From positions 2,501 through 66,500 of the forward strand of contig JAHRBS010000006.1 in the NCBI GenBank assembly GCA_024305745.1: DNA of 64,000 bases. Reading direction: 5' to 3'. Made by a program: the position numbers and the translations under genes. Numbering within the stretch: position 1 is the stretch's first letter; the number at the start of each line of letters is the position of its first letter. Positions 30,645-42,829 of the stretch are shown piece after piece. This stretch comes from Polyporus tsugae (lineage: Eukaryota > Basidiomycota > Agaricomycetes > Polyporales > Polyporaceae). The notes beneath the pieces were generated by a model. That model ran no database searches, was not told where the DNA came from, and saw only the letters and a program-made list of their open reading frames with translations.

Positions 30645-31346
30645 ATGACCGGCCTACTCTTCGTCTACTCAGAATCCGGCTCAGCCGTGTCCACCGAACA
30701 GTTCAACGACTGGTACGACAACGAGCACGTCCCCCTCCGCATCCCCATCCCCGGCTTCCACTCTTGGTCGCGCTGGATTGCCACCGACGGCAAGCAGCCC
30801 TCCTACCTCGCCATCTACGACATCGACAGCACCGGCACCATCAACGAGTCCCCCTACTCTTCCCTCGCCGACACCCGCTCCGACCGCGAGAAGAACATCA
30901 TCGACCGCCTCGCCCTCCTCGACCGCCGCGCGTACTCCCTCCACGAGCCCGCGCACCCACCCAAGGCCGGCGACGCCTACGACGTGCGCAAGCCGGGCCC
31001 GTACATGAGCAGCGTCGCCATGGACATCCCGGACGAGCACGTCGTCGAGTTCAACAAGTGGTACGACGAGGAGCACATCCCGCTCTTCTCCAAGATCCCC
31101 AGCTGGGTGCGCACGAGGCGCTTCGTGTTCGAGGAGGGTGCGGCGCGCGGGACGGAGGAGAGCTTGAAGCCGGTGGGAGGGCGACCGCAGAGGTTCATCG
31201 CGCTGCACGAGTGGGAGACGCCGGATGCGGTCGGGAGCGAGGAGTATAGGGCGGCGGTGTCGACACCGTGGACGTTGAAGTTTAAGGGGATCGCGGCGAG
31301 GTTCGAGCCGAGGGTGTTCAAGCTTTGGAGGAGCTGGGATAGGTAG
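30645..31346 (+). CDS. Two-domain EthD-like alpha/beta-barrel protein, 233 aa
   Basis: Intronless, with an ATG in a good context (GCCAACATGACC). Two homologous halves each carry the same motif: FNDWYDNEHVPLR at about 19-31 and FNKWYDEEHIPLF at about 134-146. This W-Y-D-x-E-H pattern is typical of EthD-like dimeric alpha/beta-barrel (ferredoxin-fold) proteins, often found with small-molecule metabolism or oxidation genes. The substrate is unknown. It is a soluble, presumably cytosolic protein with no signal peptide. Two damaged relatives lie at 40187-40430 and 46750-47375, so this is the surviving intact copy in the window. Confidence 0.85.
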   Translation: MTGLLFVYSESGSAVSTEQFNDWYDNEHVPLRIPIPGFHSWSRWIATDGKQPSYLAIYDIDSTGTINESPYSSLADTRSDREKNIIDRLALLDRRAYSLHEPAHPPKAGDAYDVRKPGPYMSSVAMDIPDEHVVEFNKWYDEEHIPLFSKIPSWVRTRRFVFEEGAARGTEESLKPVGGRPQRFIALHEWETPDAVGSEEYRAAVSTPWTLKFKGIAARFEPRVFKLWRSWDR

Positions 31347-32272
31347 TGAGGAGTTGGCGACGGTGAGTCTTTTTTTGCGGTCGTTGTATGTGCTGCTTCT
31401 CATGCGCCCCAGGCATACGTTCGCGATACCTTGTGCTAGAGTTATGCCTCACTTTGTGCAGCAGATTCTAGCGTTCTTTCAGAGCCTTGAACAGATGCAT
31501 TCGGTATCAAGTCTTTTGGGGGCAAATGCATTACACACTTCGCAGGCAGTACTGTAGTGTGGGGCTCCCCAGTCGTCATTGCGGTCAGCCGACTCTGGCA
31601 CGCCGCTCAGACCGGCATCCTGATCCAGTCAGGCGGTAGAGCGTCTTCGTCCTCGAGGACTCCGAGCCAGGTCCGTTCGACCTTATGCAACAAGACTGAC
31701 CGTTTCTGCCACCTGCAGCTCGTAGACAACTGGTCCATCCGGATTCGTCCATTGATCCTATGTCGCCACGCCCGGACGATGTGCGGCGTAGCGTGCGTGC
31801 GTGCTTCCTCGTTTGCCCATTGGATGAGATGAGGTGCGCCGACTCACTCAGTGAGTACAATCCGGACCAGCCGGTCTGCCCGACGCCGAGGGTTAGCTCC
31901 AGGCGAATTCCACATTTGGCCTCGATCGTGTCCAGCGTCCATAAGTACGTCTTTCGGTATGAAGTCTTCGCCATCCATGAGCCTGAGTCTCGTCCGGCTC
32001 GCCGTGGCAACAAGCTGTTTTTCCCTGTGACATGCGTCGTGTCACCCATAATCCCGTCGAGAGATCGAGCAGATAAGTACTTATCAGAGGTAGGTTCGGA
32101 GCAAGCCCCTTGCTCCGGCGCTCAAAATTCGTTCGGAGAAGGCGGCTTGATCCGAACCTATATCAGAGGCAAGGACAATCGCGCGCTTGAAACTCGCAAC
32201 AATCCCTTCTTGCCGATCGAGCGGCAAGTAGCCTCATGTTAATTCGACATTAAGCGCCTTTGCCACATCTTT
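31347..32272. other. Spacer, nothing recognised
   Basis: Frames up to 160 codons exist on both strands (31760-32242 plus, 31585-32049 minus) but show no domain or splice pattern. The interval includes the 3' end of the EthD-like transcript and the left target duplication of the hAT element at its end. Confidence 0.35.
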
Positions 32273-32280
32273 CCTCCTCC

Positions 32281-35200
32281 TAGTGCTGCCGTGGAGCAGA
32301 GCTGGAGTTCCTCTGGAGTGTCGGCTATCAACTCCGAACAACTCTGAAGCACTCCAGAGGACTCCGGAGTTAGTCATGTGATCGGGTGGTCCCCATGCGA
32401 AGATAGCGCGCAGCGAGAGAAAGACAAGGTGCTTTGGGGGTGAGTCATGCTGCCGTGGCAGATAGCTCGCGCGAACAGCATCTACAAGTAGTGTACTACT
32501 GTAATTACTCGGTCAGATCGCCATGAGCTTCGTGTACCCGTCGTAAGAACTCTCGCATGTGTCCGGGCTGTAAAAGCTGCGCTGCGTCCTGATCTGCGTC
32601 CACAAGCCGCTCGCGCGCGTGCAACTCTACCGCCGTTGCAACCCCATGGCGTCCGCGATGCTCGCGACGTCGGCTTTTAAGTGAGAACTTGAGGACCTGA
32701 AGAATTTCCATCATAGCACCTGAAAGACCAGTGCGGCGAAGGGTGTCTGTCTCCTTGCTTGAGGAGAAGACGCGCTCGGATCCCACGCTTGAGGCCTGCA
32801 CCGCAAGCATTGTGAGCGCGACCTGGTATAGCAGGGGATAGCGTGCGCGCGATAGACGATCCTATATAGCGTATTAGTGCGGAGATGAGCTGATATAAGC
32901 AGAAGACTTACATTCCAAAAGGACAAGGGGTCGCGCTGGACGTCAAGCCCATCAGACATATATCGTCGAAGCTCCTGTTCGACCGCTGCTTGATCCTCCG
33001 CATGTAGGCGTTCGAGCCGCTCTTCGTCCGTTTCCTCGATGGCGGCACCGTCCGGACTGGATGACCCCGATGTGGCGGGAGGGACACTCTTCGCGCCATC
33101 TGAGAACTGCGCGGCCTTCTCTTCAAGTTTACGCTCGAGCGCCGCAAACATGACAAGCCCATGCTGTAATGAGCGAGCAGGGCGACTGTTCCCTGTCGTG
33201 TCGAAACTACTCGTGCGCGATAGGTTGGTGCTGCCGGCCGCACCATGACTTGAGGTTGCGGGCACGCGGGCGGGAGTTGTGTCAGATGCTCGCGCTGTGC
33301 GATTTTCCTGGTCAGCCACGCGGAACTCGAGCATCTAAGCACAATATTAATGTATCAGTCAGTTCAATGGGCTGTTGAATGGAAGGATCCAAGGCTTACA
33401 GCGTCCGTCACCCATGTGCGCGCGGCCTCGACTTCATCAGGCGCCCAGTGGGTCTCAAGCCAATCAAACTTGACGGCGGGATTGATCACTGCCAGAAAAC
33501 GAGTGGTCAGGTGGAGAAAATGGACAACGAAACATGTGGACGCACCCATAGCGAGCGCGTATGCCCGTGTTTTCCGTGTGAGAACCATGTACTTGTGGAG
33601 CGCGGCCATGGAAGCTCGGATGCCGTGCGCGATAAAAGGGTAGGCATCAACAGCCTTCCTGAGCGACTGATAGAACCGCTCATAGAGAGGGAGAATGACA
33701 GGGGCGGTGGGTGTTTGATCGCTGGACACAAGCTCTTGGACCTCGTGCGGAATGAGCAAAAAGTCGCGGATATCCTCGAGTACCTTGAGTTCATCGCCGT
33801 TGAGCAAGTAGCCTTGAAGATCTTTATATCTGGAGTCGTACTTGAACTGATATTCAACCGCCTAACAGGATGTTTGTCAGCAAAGAGTTTCGAGACATGG
33901 AGAGATGTGTATTGTCGAAGGGAAGAGGACGTACTGGATAAACCGTGAGAAGGCGGTCGACCATGAGAAGGATTGATGACCACCGGGTGTCGACGTCTCG
34001 GACAAGCTGTAGCTCTGGGACCTTTTGACCACCGGGCCACTTGGGCTCATGGTTATGCTCCTTAATGATGCGCATAAGGTTTTCGCGCCGTTCGCCTGAC
34101 GCGCGGCACACAGTGACAAGCTCGCGCGCACGCTTGATGGGGTCGGATACAAGAGCCTCGATATACTCTGGTGGTGCACCACACAGTTCCGTGTTAGCAG
34201 ATGCTGCCATCTCTGGGTCAACTGACTCCAGGAAGACATCATCTCCGGGTTCCTCACTAGGTACTACCGGATTTGCAGGGCCGTCATCCGGACTCACTTC
34301 GCTCGGCGTCTCAGGAACTTGGGTTAGTGCCTTGAGACCATGCTTTACGGAGATATTAACGATGTGAGGGAAACATCTGAAATCAAGAGTGGTTGAATTG
34401 AATTATTAAGTTATTATTGCAAGCAAGCATATGACGCAGCAATCACGCACCGGATATGATTGCCTTCAGCGCTGAATTGGATATGGGGGCTTTTCTCCTT
34501 GAGGCGCTTCTCCAAGTCCGCCATCATGGTGTCGTTGTTGGATGCGTTATCGACCGTGATGCATCCAATCTACCCCACCAATGTTAGCATTCATTTGATA
34601 ATAATATTGAACATGATACACACCTTGTCGAGGACACCGAGTTCCTCAATAACAATGATGAATTGTTCCGCAAGATTCTTTCCTGTATGACGCTCGAGAA
34701 TGTGGCGGAAGGCGCCGAGCCGAGACCGGAGGACAATGTTGTGTTCCCCATCCTCTGCGACGTAGTGGAGCGTGATGGCAAAGAATGATCGAAGGATGAC
34801 ACTGGACCACAAATCACAAGTAAACGAAATGCGACCGACTGCAGCCTAAAAAGGTGATGAAGTTCAGTATTTGGTTATATACAGCTCCGGCGCAATGACA
34901 AACCTTAAGCTCATGTCGGAGCTCGTCCATCTCACGTTCGTACTCCTCTACGAGGAGATCATGTGCTCGGGTGCGATGCAATATATCCCCGTCCTCGAGC
35001 ACTTCGGGAGACGTGCTTGCGTACATGAGCAATTCCCGAAAGAGCGGGTCTTCAACTACGTTGATGGCCTGTTTTGCACAAAGTTCAGATCATCAGTTGT
35101 CAAAGTTAGCGTTGAATGGCAATGGCACGCACCTGATCGGAATGTGCAATCCACTGAACAATGCGACGCCAAAGGCCATCGCGAGTGAATGGTTCTGGAG

Positions 35201-36825
35201 GTGATTGCGGGATCTCCGACGGCGGGCAAGACTCGGATGTAGTAGGTGGAACACCGTTCTTGAAGCCCACCCTCTCCCAGCCCTTAAGTTGGTTGCTGAT
35301 GACGTCGTGCTTCCATTGTTCGAGGTGACAGCTCTTGAAGTGGTCGCGAAACGTCTCGGTTTGCCCATTTGTGATGTTATAGGCCTTCCATTTGTCCTCG
35401 AGCCTGAATGTGCGCCGACGTCAGTGCAAATGAACAAAACATTCCGCTATAACAAATAACTCACATGCAGTAGTGGCATGCGGCGTACTTGTACTGCTTG
35501 TCAGGGCGGAGACAAGAGCGCGGCGCGTCAACCGGGAGGACATCTGGACGCTTCCCATCTATGGAAGGATGCGTGTTCGCCCAAACGTCGGTCGCGCCAG
35601 CGTCCGAGTACTTCGACTTCTTCCTGAGGACAGAACCGAAATGGTGGAGTGGTGCAGGCGTTGTGTATGACGTAGTCGAGAGAGGCACTGGATTTGCAAC
35701 AGTCGCGCGCGGAGCAGTAGGGCCAGTCAAGCGGAGATCGGCATCAGTAATTGGAGGATGGACGGCGCGTGCCTTCCGCTTCTTCCTTTGCTTCTCGCCT
35801 GGAGGGTTGCCGACCGCCGAACGCTTGCCATTGCTATTCAGCACCTGGCCAGTGGTGTCTTGAAGAGCCGCCAGGGAATGACCAGCCGAGGGTAGGGTGT
35901 GGGGCATCGGTGGCGGTAACTGTGTACTATGAGCTTGGGAGATCGCAGCCCTGGATGATCGGAGTTAGCATGCATAAACAAAAATAATATCACATAGCTC
36001 AAACGAACCGTTGTGCAGGGGTGTACTGTGGAATGGCAGGGGGCATAGGATATGGATACCCGGCGGTCGGGTGAGGTAGGGAGTAGGTAGTAGGCCCGAG
36101 AGCCATCCCAGGACCGTAGCTGCCCATCTGAGGCTCGCGCTCCAAGTGGTACCGATCGTTCGGGATTGGAGAAGCTGTCGACTGCCACTCGAAGGCCGAG
36201 ACGCGATGATCTGATTGAGGAGTGGATGAGTGGTAGCAGGCACAGAACGCGGGCTCGGGCGCTCCGCATGTCTGACAGGCAAGGGATGGCAAAGAGAAGG
36301 ACATTCAAACAGCGGGGAAGATGGGCTTCTGGTGGCTTCTTCCGGGGCTTCACGCGGCAATTTATGTACATGGTACTGGAACCCTGAAACATGTATTCAC
36401 AGGTGGACTTGACAACGACGACGCAATGGCTCCTACCGAGCCTCTAAAACCTACTCTAGACTTCTGCCTATGCAACGCGATGTGGGCCAGAGCTGCACCG
36501 GTGATCGCTTTGAGGCGTGCTGAAACAAGTGCGTCATAGGCGAGCGGGAGGCGGGATGGGAGCGGCGGGATAAGAGACGGGACAGTGCGCAAATGCGCTC
36601 AAGACGCGACCTCGCCGACTCGTAGGAGCGCGTCGCGTTTGGAACGTGATCGCGTTCTACAAGGGCTTGTGCAAGATCATGGGAAGACGCAGCCACCGAT
36701 GTCGGCAGGCGACATTGACGCCCACTCCAGAGAAACTCCGGAGTTCCTCTGGAGTGACCTGCCGAGATGCCGTTCGGAGCGGAGTGGTCTGCACTCCAGA
36801 GCACACCGACTCCGCGGCAGCACTA
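32281..36825. mobile_element. Complete hAT transposon, 4545 bp
   Basis: Terminal inverted repeats TAGTGCTGCCGTGGAG (left) and the complement of CTCCGCGGCAGCACTA (right) match at 15 of 16 positions. Identical 8-bp target duplications CCTCCTCC flank the element (32273-32280 and 36826-36833), as is usual for hAT. Subterminal regions on both sides are rich in CTCTGGAGT / ACTCCAGAG motifs, probable transposase binding sites. It encodes a full transposase on the minus strand. About 36305-36760 is non-coding. Confidence 0.95.
32505..36304 (-). CDS. hAT transposase with BED zinc finger, 1048 aa, 11 exons
   Basis: Exons (minus): 36304-36009, 35950-35465, 35403-35133, 35068-34904, 34845-34624, 34569-34451, 34376-33935, 33861-33546, 33488-33400, 33334-32912, 32822-32505. 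Each junction is GT-AG and in frame, and no stop or frameshift is found. A BED-type finger (CHYC...HFKSCH, about 256-288) follows ATDVWANTHPSIDG. Conserved hAT features are TVDNASNND (Asp487), RCFPHIVN (about 520-527) and DVDTRW (about 647-652). The C-terminal dimerisation region is SSVGSERVFSSSKETDTLRR, near residues 950-970. The enzyme cuts and pastes the element by a DDE-type reaction in the nucleus. The N-terminus has an extra Cys-rich segment (CQTC...FCACYH). The intact structure suggests recent or current activity. Confidence 0.93.
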
Positions 36826-36833
36826 CCTCCTCC

Positions 36834-37672
36834 CTCTCCACTCCCTCTAGATCTCCTCGACCTTGAAGTTGATACGCGTTCTGGCCAACATCCAATGCCA
36901 TCCTCCTCAGTCTTCATGACATCTACTGGACTGGAACGCCATCCCGCCGGAGGGAAGTAAGTCGCAAAAATAGTACCCACGTTGATATCTCACCATATGC
37001 TGGCTTGATCAAGCCACGCTTGTTTGTGATGGTCGCTAGTATAGTTCGGAAACCTCGTCTCGTAACGCGCCACTCGCTGAGTCGCTGGCAGTCGCTGGCA
37101 ATAAAGATCAGCTGTGAGTATGGCAACCCGATGGCAACTCTCCCTTGGATTGTCCACTCACCTCGTCGCGACGTCGAGTAACACGACCAGCGTACCCCCT
37201 TATGCGGAGTCTGAACCCGAACGGCTGGATCGAGCCTAAAGTTTAAGGATTTGCGTGGATTGTGATCACAGCACCGGGCACCCTTCGATTCCCCCCGTAC
37301 TTACTGATTGATTTTCGAAATCAACTGTAGGCTCTACCCCACACGAACGCGACGGGACGCACATGGCACACACTGCTGGGAGGATGATACTAAGGGATGG
37401 GAGCAGTCGGGGCGGTCGTGTCTTCCCAGACCCGTTGGCCTTCCCTCTCGACTGCTCTGCTCGTCCGCCGGATTTCCTCACGCTCCTTTACTGTTTCACT
37501 CTCATTCTGGAGGGAGGAGTTGGCTCTTCTCGTCTCCTTCGAAGCTTTCTCCGAGCGGCTGTTTCTGCGGATATTCGATTTCGTGAGTACTCGTCCTACT
37601 TCTCCGGTGGCCCCACACAAACGTCTGCTTCTCCCGAAGCTTCCACGAACCCCACCCCACCTCGACGCCGCA
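36834..37672. other. Spacer and leader of the next membrane-protein gene
   Basis: No gene is recognised up to about 37330. From about 37380 the sequence resembles the leader at 41060-41280, including a conserved GTGAGTACT that may be the donor of a 5' UTR intron. This suggests the transcript starts well upstream of the ATG. Confidence 0.45.
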
Positions 37673-38975
37673 ATGGATCTCGTCCATCGTCAATGGGGAT
37701 GGGGCACCGACGGCCAGACGAATCCCTGGACGGGGCTCTACACCTCGGGCATGTCTGAGTCCTTTTCCAGCGACCATTTCGCACCGCTAGCCAGCCAGGC
37801 TGCACAAACGAACACCGCGACCTCCATCAGCACTGCCGCTGCCCAGCACGCCCCCGTTCAGAGTACTGCCGCTGCCCCTTACGCCGCCGCTCAGGGTACT
37901 GCTGCTGCCCAGGCCGCTCAGAGCACTACCGATGCCCAGCACGCCCCCGTTCAGAGCGCCACCACTGCCCAGCACGCCGCTGCTCAAGGCACTACCGCTG
38001 CCCAGCACGCTCCCGCTCAGAGCACAACCGACACCCCAACGCAGAGGCAGGCAAGCACGGGGCCGGTGGCCATACAAACAGCGGCGAATACGAAGATAAC
38101 CACGTCGCCCACGGCCTTCGTTCCCTCGCTCCCCGGCGAAACTGCGTCTCGTTCCGCGTCGGATCACGGGGCAACTCGTTCGTCTGGCGGCTCCACTAAG
38201 TCCGGCGTCACCATCTCCTTGTCAAGTGGTGGTCTGGGCCGCACCGTCAGTTTGCCGGGCTCGGGCTCGACCCCGCAGCCTACTGCAACCGGCTCGAGCG
38301 CGACAGCGCGGCCAATTGCAACCGGCTCGAGCGACAACGCAAGCTCGTCACCGCCGGCCCACCGGATAGGGACGGGTGAGATCGCAGGGATCGTCCTCGG
38401 GATCGTGTTTGCACTGGGGCTAGGCGGTGTGTTGTACTACTTGTGGAGACGGAGAACTACGAGGAAGCGCGACAGCACGTTCATCCAGTACCGTACGCCG
38501 TCCTATTTCACCTGCTCTCGTCGGGAAGCTGATCTCGCTGCCTGCACCGTTAACAGCGTTTTCGTCGGATGCAGCCATAGCCAACATGGTCGAGGTTCCG
38601 CCCCATACACTCGTCCCTCCAACACTCGTCTCTCCAAACCCTCCGGCAGATTGGGGCCCGTATACAGACGCGGCCGAGTCGCCGGCTGCCACTTCAACGT
38701 TCGGTCGTCCCGCGGACACCTCAGCATACGGGGGCGGGCTCACGATGCCCGAAGCTGAGGGGTTTACGCTGCCGTACGCGTGGGACCACCCCCCGCCGAG
38801 CTCGGAGTACGTCCCACCGACGCCGGATCATCAGCGGTCGACGTTCCGCGCGTCGCGAGGCGGGCCAGGGCCGTCCCCGAGACGGTCGAGCTTTGGGTCG
38901 GTCGCGGCGTCGCCGGTGTATAGCAGCGGGGTGCCGGACGCGGATAGGCGGCCGCCGTCGTATAGTAGGTATTGA
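37673..38975 (+). CDS. Ser/Thr/Ala-rich single-pass membrane protein, 406 aa
   Basis: Exons 37673-38492 and 38575-38975 (82-nt intron with donor GTACGC). The start MDLVHRQWGWG is chosen because the paralogue at 41281 begins MGLVDRQWAYG in the same context. Residues about 45-130 are imperfect repeats of AQHAPVQST-type units. A Ser/Thr-rich stretch follows, then the membrane segment IAGIVLGIVFALGLGGVLYYLW (about 243-264), a basic stop-transfer RRRTTRKR and a Pro/Ser/Tyr-rich cytoplasmic tail ending RRPPSYSRY. There is no cleavable signal peptide; probably N-out by its membrane segment. Likely a surface glycoprotein; the ligand is unknown. Tandem paralogue of the 41281 gene. Confidence 0.8.
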
Positions 38976-40186
38976 CTATAACCGTGTATGAGTGAGTGTA
39001 GCGTTATAGTTTATCGGACGTTGGACGGTTCGTTGCGATGTTGCAGTGTGAGCTCCCGTGCGCGTTCAGACGGTTACATACGTATACCAAACTTTGAATG
39101 CGGTGCTGTTATCTTCCATCGAAAACTTACCATCCACAGACTCCACGGGCAGGGATTGCGGCAATCGTCGCAGGGGCCACCGGTATCGCGCGGATGCTGC
39201 ACTCGCGCTTCAGCTCCTCCAACAGCAACCAGCATCCAATCGCCGGTTGGCACCAGAACCAGGCTGACATCTCGGCGCGCGCGAGTATGAAGGTAAGCAC
39301 GTCCAACCGGTGCGTCTGCCATTTGACGGATTCTGACTGTTCACTTGCGTGTCTTTCGTGACAGATAAAAATGGCACATAAGCTATCAGGATACGCAGTT
39401 TTACTCGCTCGCAATCGCTCCAACCCGCGCCGGTTCAATAGATGCCACTTTGCTACGGCGAGAGACAAGAAGACAGCCGCGAGTCCCCCGCGCCCAGTCT
39501 GCGACCGTGTGGTCTATTGCTCACCATTTTCCCTCGCCGCGGAGCAGCCACTGATGTGTAGTTCCAAGTCTCCTACGAAGCTGACCCAGTGCAAAGTCGC
39601 AGAAAACGACGAAGCCGCTCGGTCAAGACGCAAAGCCCCCGAAGCGGCATTGAAGAGCCACACCGCGCGCATATCCTGCGTCGTCTTTCGGGAGGGCGCG
39701 CATGTACACAGCTGCGAGTACGACCCTACGGTGCGCAAATCGGACGCAGCTGCCAGGAACGGCATCTGCATCGAAATGACCGTACGTCTTTTCCACCCGA
39801 GTCAGGAGTACGTTCGGTGGTGTGCGTGTACTGTACTGACAGATTGTTCGTTGTGTGCGACCGCAGACTAAGCCGTCGAAGCGCTTCCCTCGGCCTGACC
39901 TGGTCCTTGCGCCGTCCCAAGATGGCTTGTCCGCGCTCGCGATGTTGGTCAAGAGCCAGTGTCGGTATCGTGTGTGAGCGCGAGCTCCCGCACGTCGACG
40001 TCGCCCCCCGTGGGCCTGTGGCGGGTAGTTCGCGTTTCTTTCACGTTGCTCACTCTTCACCACCTCCTTCGCGGATGTGCGTTAGGAGATGTCTGACTTT
40101 TTCTAGTCCTATGCGGCTGGAGAAGAAGGCTCAGGACGGCTTTTTACTCTTCCATGGTTGTTCACGGCCATTGAGCGTCCCGCAGC
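38976..40186. other. Spacer between tandem membrane-protein genes
   Basis: No supportable gene. A short stretch at about 39145-39290 (GIAAIVAGATGIA in one frame) resembles a decayed membrane segment of the same families, but too little remains to call a pseudogene. Confidence 0.35.
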
Positions 40187-40430
40187 GACTGGTGCGACAA
40201 CGAGCACCTCCGAGTCCCTCTCCGGGTCCACACCCCCTCCTTCCACACCTGACCACGCTGGATCGTCACATACGGAAAACACCCATCCTACCCTTTACGA
40301 CATACATAGCCCCGCTAGCTCCGCCAACAGCCCCCCTGTCTTCCCTCGCTGACATCCACTCCGATCGGGAGAGGAACATCATCAACCGCCTCGATAACTC
40401 GGTCGCCGCGCGTACTCCACGGGCCCGATA
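40187..40430 (+). pseudogene. Remnant of an EthD-like gene
   Basis: Nucleotide similarity to the start of the 30645 gene is clear (GACTGGTGCGACAACGAGCA..., later GACATCCACTCCGATCGGGAG). The frame is broken by several indels. Only the first domain is left, without start or second domain. Confidence 0.7.
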
Positions 40431-41280
40431 CTTATTACTTACAAGTTACTTCGCCGCGACCTCGAATGGCCAGTCAACACACCTCTGCTTGTTCCGAATT
40501 AATATTCCTGGCCGAGGACCGTCACAAGATCTTTGCCACAGGGCGTGACGTGATCCGGGAGGAAGAGGCTGGAACTTGTGGAAGAGGAGACGGTGCCCCT
40601 GGGCCTGGGTGGCGCACACAACCGACCTCCACTGGCACCCGCCCTTGCCCTGATCTCATCGTCGCGGGCTACGTGAGGCTCCCTTCGTGTCGCTCTACTC
40701 TTCAGCATTTGAAAAGGTTGGAGATGGTGCACGACAGTCGACCATGTAGCTCTATCCAGAGTGTGGTATGTCGTCGACATACGACTGGTCTCTCGTTTAG
40801 CGCCTCATCGACGGTCCTCTTGGCGCCCGTTGATGGACAGCAATGCATTCCAAATTTACACCTCGCCGATAACCCCACAGCCGCCCATAACCCACAACTT
40901 TTGGCCTGTCCCGACCTCTCCAAGTTTGAGCTAATAATGGTAAGAGGGAGTGCCGCAGCCAAAGCACCCTTCGATCAAATCGTTTGAACTGATTGACATT
41001 CACCAGCAACCTTCTTACCCTGAGCCTACCGACAATATGTACTGATGCGAAGAGGTTGTGGTGGTGACGACCGCGTCTCTCTTCTCTCTCACCGTTCTGC
41101 TCGCCCGCTAGCTCTTCTTCCACTCCTTTCCTTTACCGCCTTTGTTCTGGAGGGGAGATTTCGGGCGGCTGCTTCTGCGTATCGCATGTGAGTACTCACC
41201 CATCTTCCTTTGTTGATGTCCCGCGCAAACATCTGCCCGCCTCTGAAGATTTCACAACCTGCCTTCACCCGAACATCGCG
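40431..41280. other. Spacer and probable 5' leader
   Basis: No gene seen. From about 41070 it parallels the leader of the 37673 gene. Confidence 0.35.
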
Positions 41281-42584
41281 ATGGGTTTGGTTGATCGTCA
41301 ATGGGCCTACGGCAACGGAAATGCTATGGACACAGCAGCTTACAGCTACGGAGATCCTCAGTATACATACCCCTACAGCTACCCCTACAACAGCGGCCAG
41401 GTCGCCACGCTACCCAGTCCGGCTATCGCACAAACGCATACCGTCGTCGCCTCCCCCAGCACCTCGACTACCGTTCAGCGGGCCACCGCCCCAAGAACGA
41501 CCGGCACACCGACACAGGGTCAGACAAGCACTGATGCCCCCACGAGGCCCGCCGCCATGCAGGTAACGACGAACTCAATGGCGACCACGTCCCCCACAAC
41601 ATCGCTTCTATCCTTCGCCGTTGAAACTACGTCTAGTGCTGCGTCGGACGGAGGGGTAACTCGTTCGTCCGGGGCTACGTTTGGCGTCTTCACCTCCAGC
41701 CCAGCCATCACCGTTGCGGGCTCGAGCTCGACCGCGCAGCTTACTCCAACTGGCCCGAGCGGAATCGCAAACTCCGAAGCGCCGGCGGCTGCCAGTGGCG
41801 GGATGGGAAAGGGCGAGATCGCGGGGATCGTCCTTGCGATCATGTTCGCGCTGGGGCTGGGGTGCGTGTTCTACAAGGTGTGGAGGTGCCGGAAAGCGGC
41901 ACAGAGGCCAGACAGCACATTCGTTCAGTATCGTACGCCATCCTCCGTCATCCGTTCTCGTCGGGACACTTATCTCGCCGGTTCACAGCGTTCTCTACAG
42001 ATGCAGCCAGAGCTACGACTCGAATGGCCGAAGTTCTGCCCCCCGTGCTCGACATTTCACGCGCGCTCGCGCCGGAACGCGACTCTGCGCACCGGGACAT
42101 GGTAGGCGGGTCCACGACGGCCGCAACGTTGGCTACTAGTAGTCCCGCGGGCGCCTCAGGATACGATAGCGGGCTCGCGGTATACCCCCTGGGCGAGAAG
42201 TCGCGAGTTCACTCCGCGGCCACTCCTTCTCGTTTCTCCGCTCCTTTCGCCCTTGCTTCCCCGCTCTCTCCGTCGCCATTGGTGCATTCCCCCGTCTCGC
42301 CTGCGTCGCCGTGCAACACCCCCATCGCCCCTCTACTCGCGGCACACAGCCGTCTGTCCAGTGCCGCGCCTATGCTGCCATACGCGTGGGACCACCCCTC
42401 GCCGACGTCGGAGTACCTCTCGCCGACGTCGGAGCGGCAGTCGACGTTCCGCGCGTCGTGGTTCTATGCGGAGAGCGGCGGGGTGTTCTCGCCAGCGAGG
42501 GCGAGCTATGGGACGCTCTCGTCGACACCGGCGTATGGCAGCAGCGCGGTCGACAGCCGGCCGCCGTCGTACAGTAGGTATTAA
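41281..42584 (+). CDS. Ser/Thr-rich single-pass membrane protein, 409 aa
   Basis: Exons 41281-41932 and 42007-42584, with the same intron position and GTACGC donor as the 37673 paralogue. The N-terminus MGLVDRQWAYGNGN is followed by a Tyr/Gly/Pro patch (YSYGDPQYTYPYSYPY), Thr/Ser-rich sequence, the membrane segment IAGIVLAIMFALGLGCVFYKVW and a tail with MLPYAWDHPSPTSEYLSPTS, ending SRPPSYSRY. The AYAWDHPxPxSEY tail block is also in the paralogue, so it is probably functional, for example an interaction motif. Role inferred: surface protein or sensor. Confidence 0.8.
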
Positions 42585-42829
42585 TCCTAATGGAACAGTA
42601 CTAGTATTAGCGAGTGTAGCGCTATATGTGATCGGACATTTTACGGCTTGTTAGAATGTTGCAGTATGAGGCGTGCAGGTGTCTAGACGGTTGCCGAATA
42701 TTCAGGCTGAAAATACTATTGTTATCTTGCTAAGTTATCTTCCATCTGATGGGTCACACAGACGATTGATAAACGACGGACCTCAGGCTGCGACGGCTTG
42801 CTCCGCCTTCTGCGTTGAGGATATCGTGC

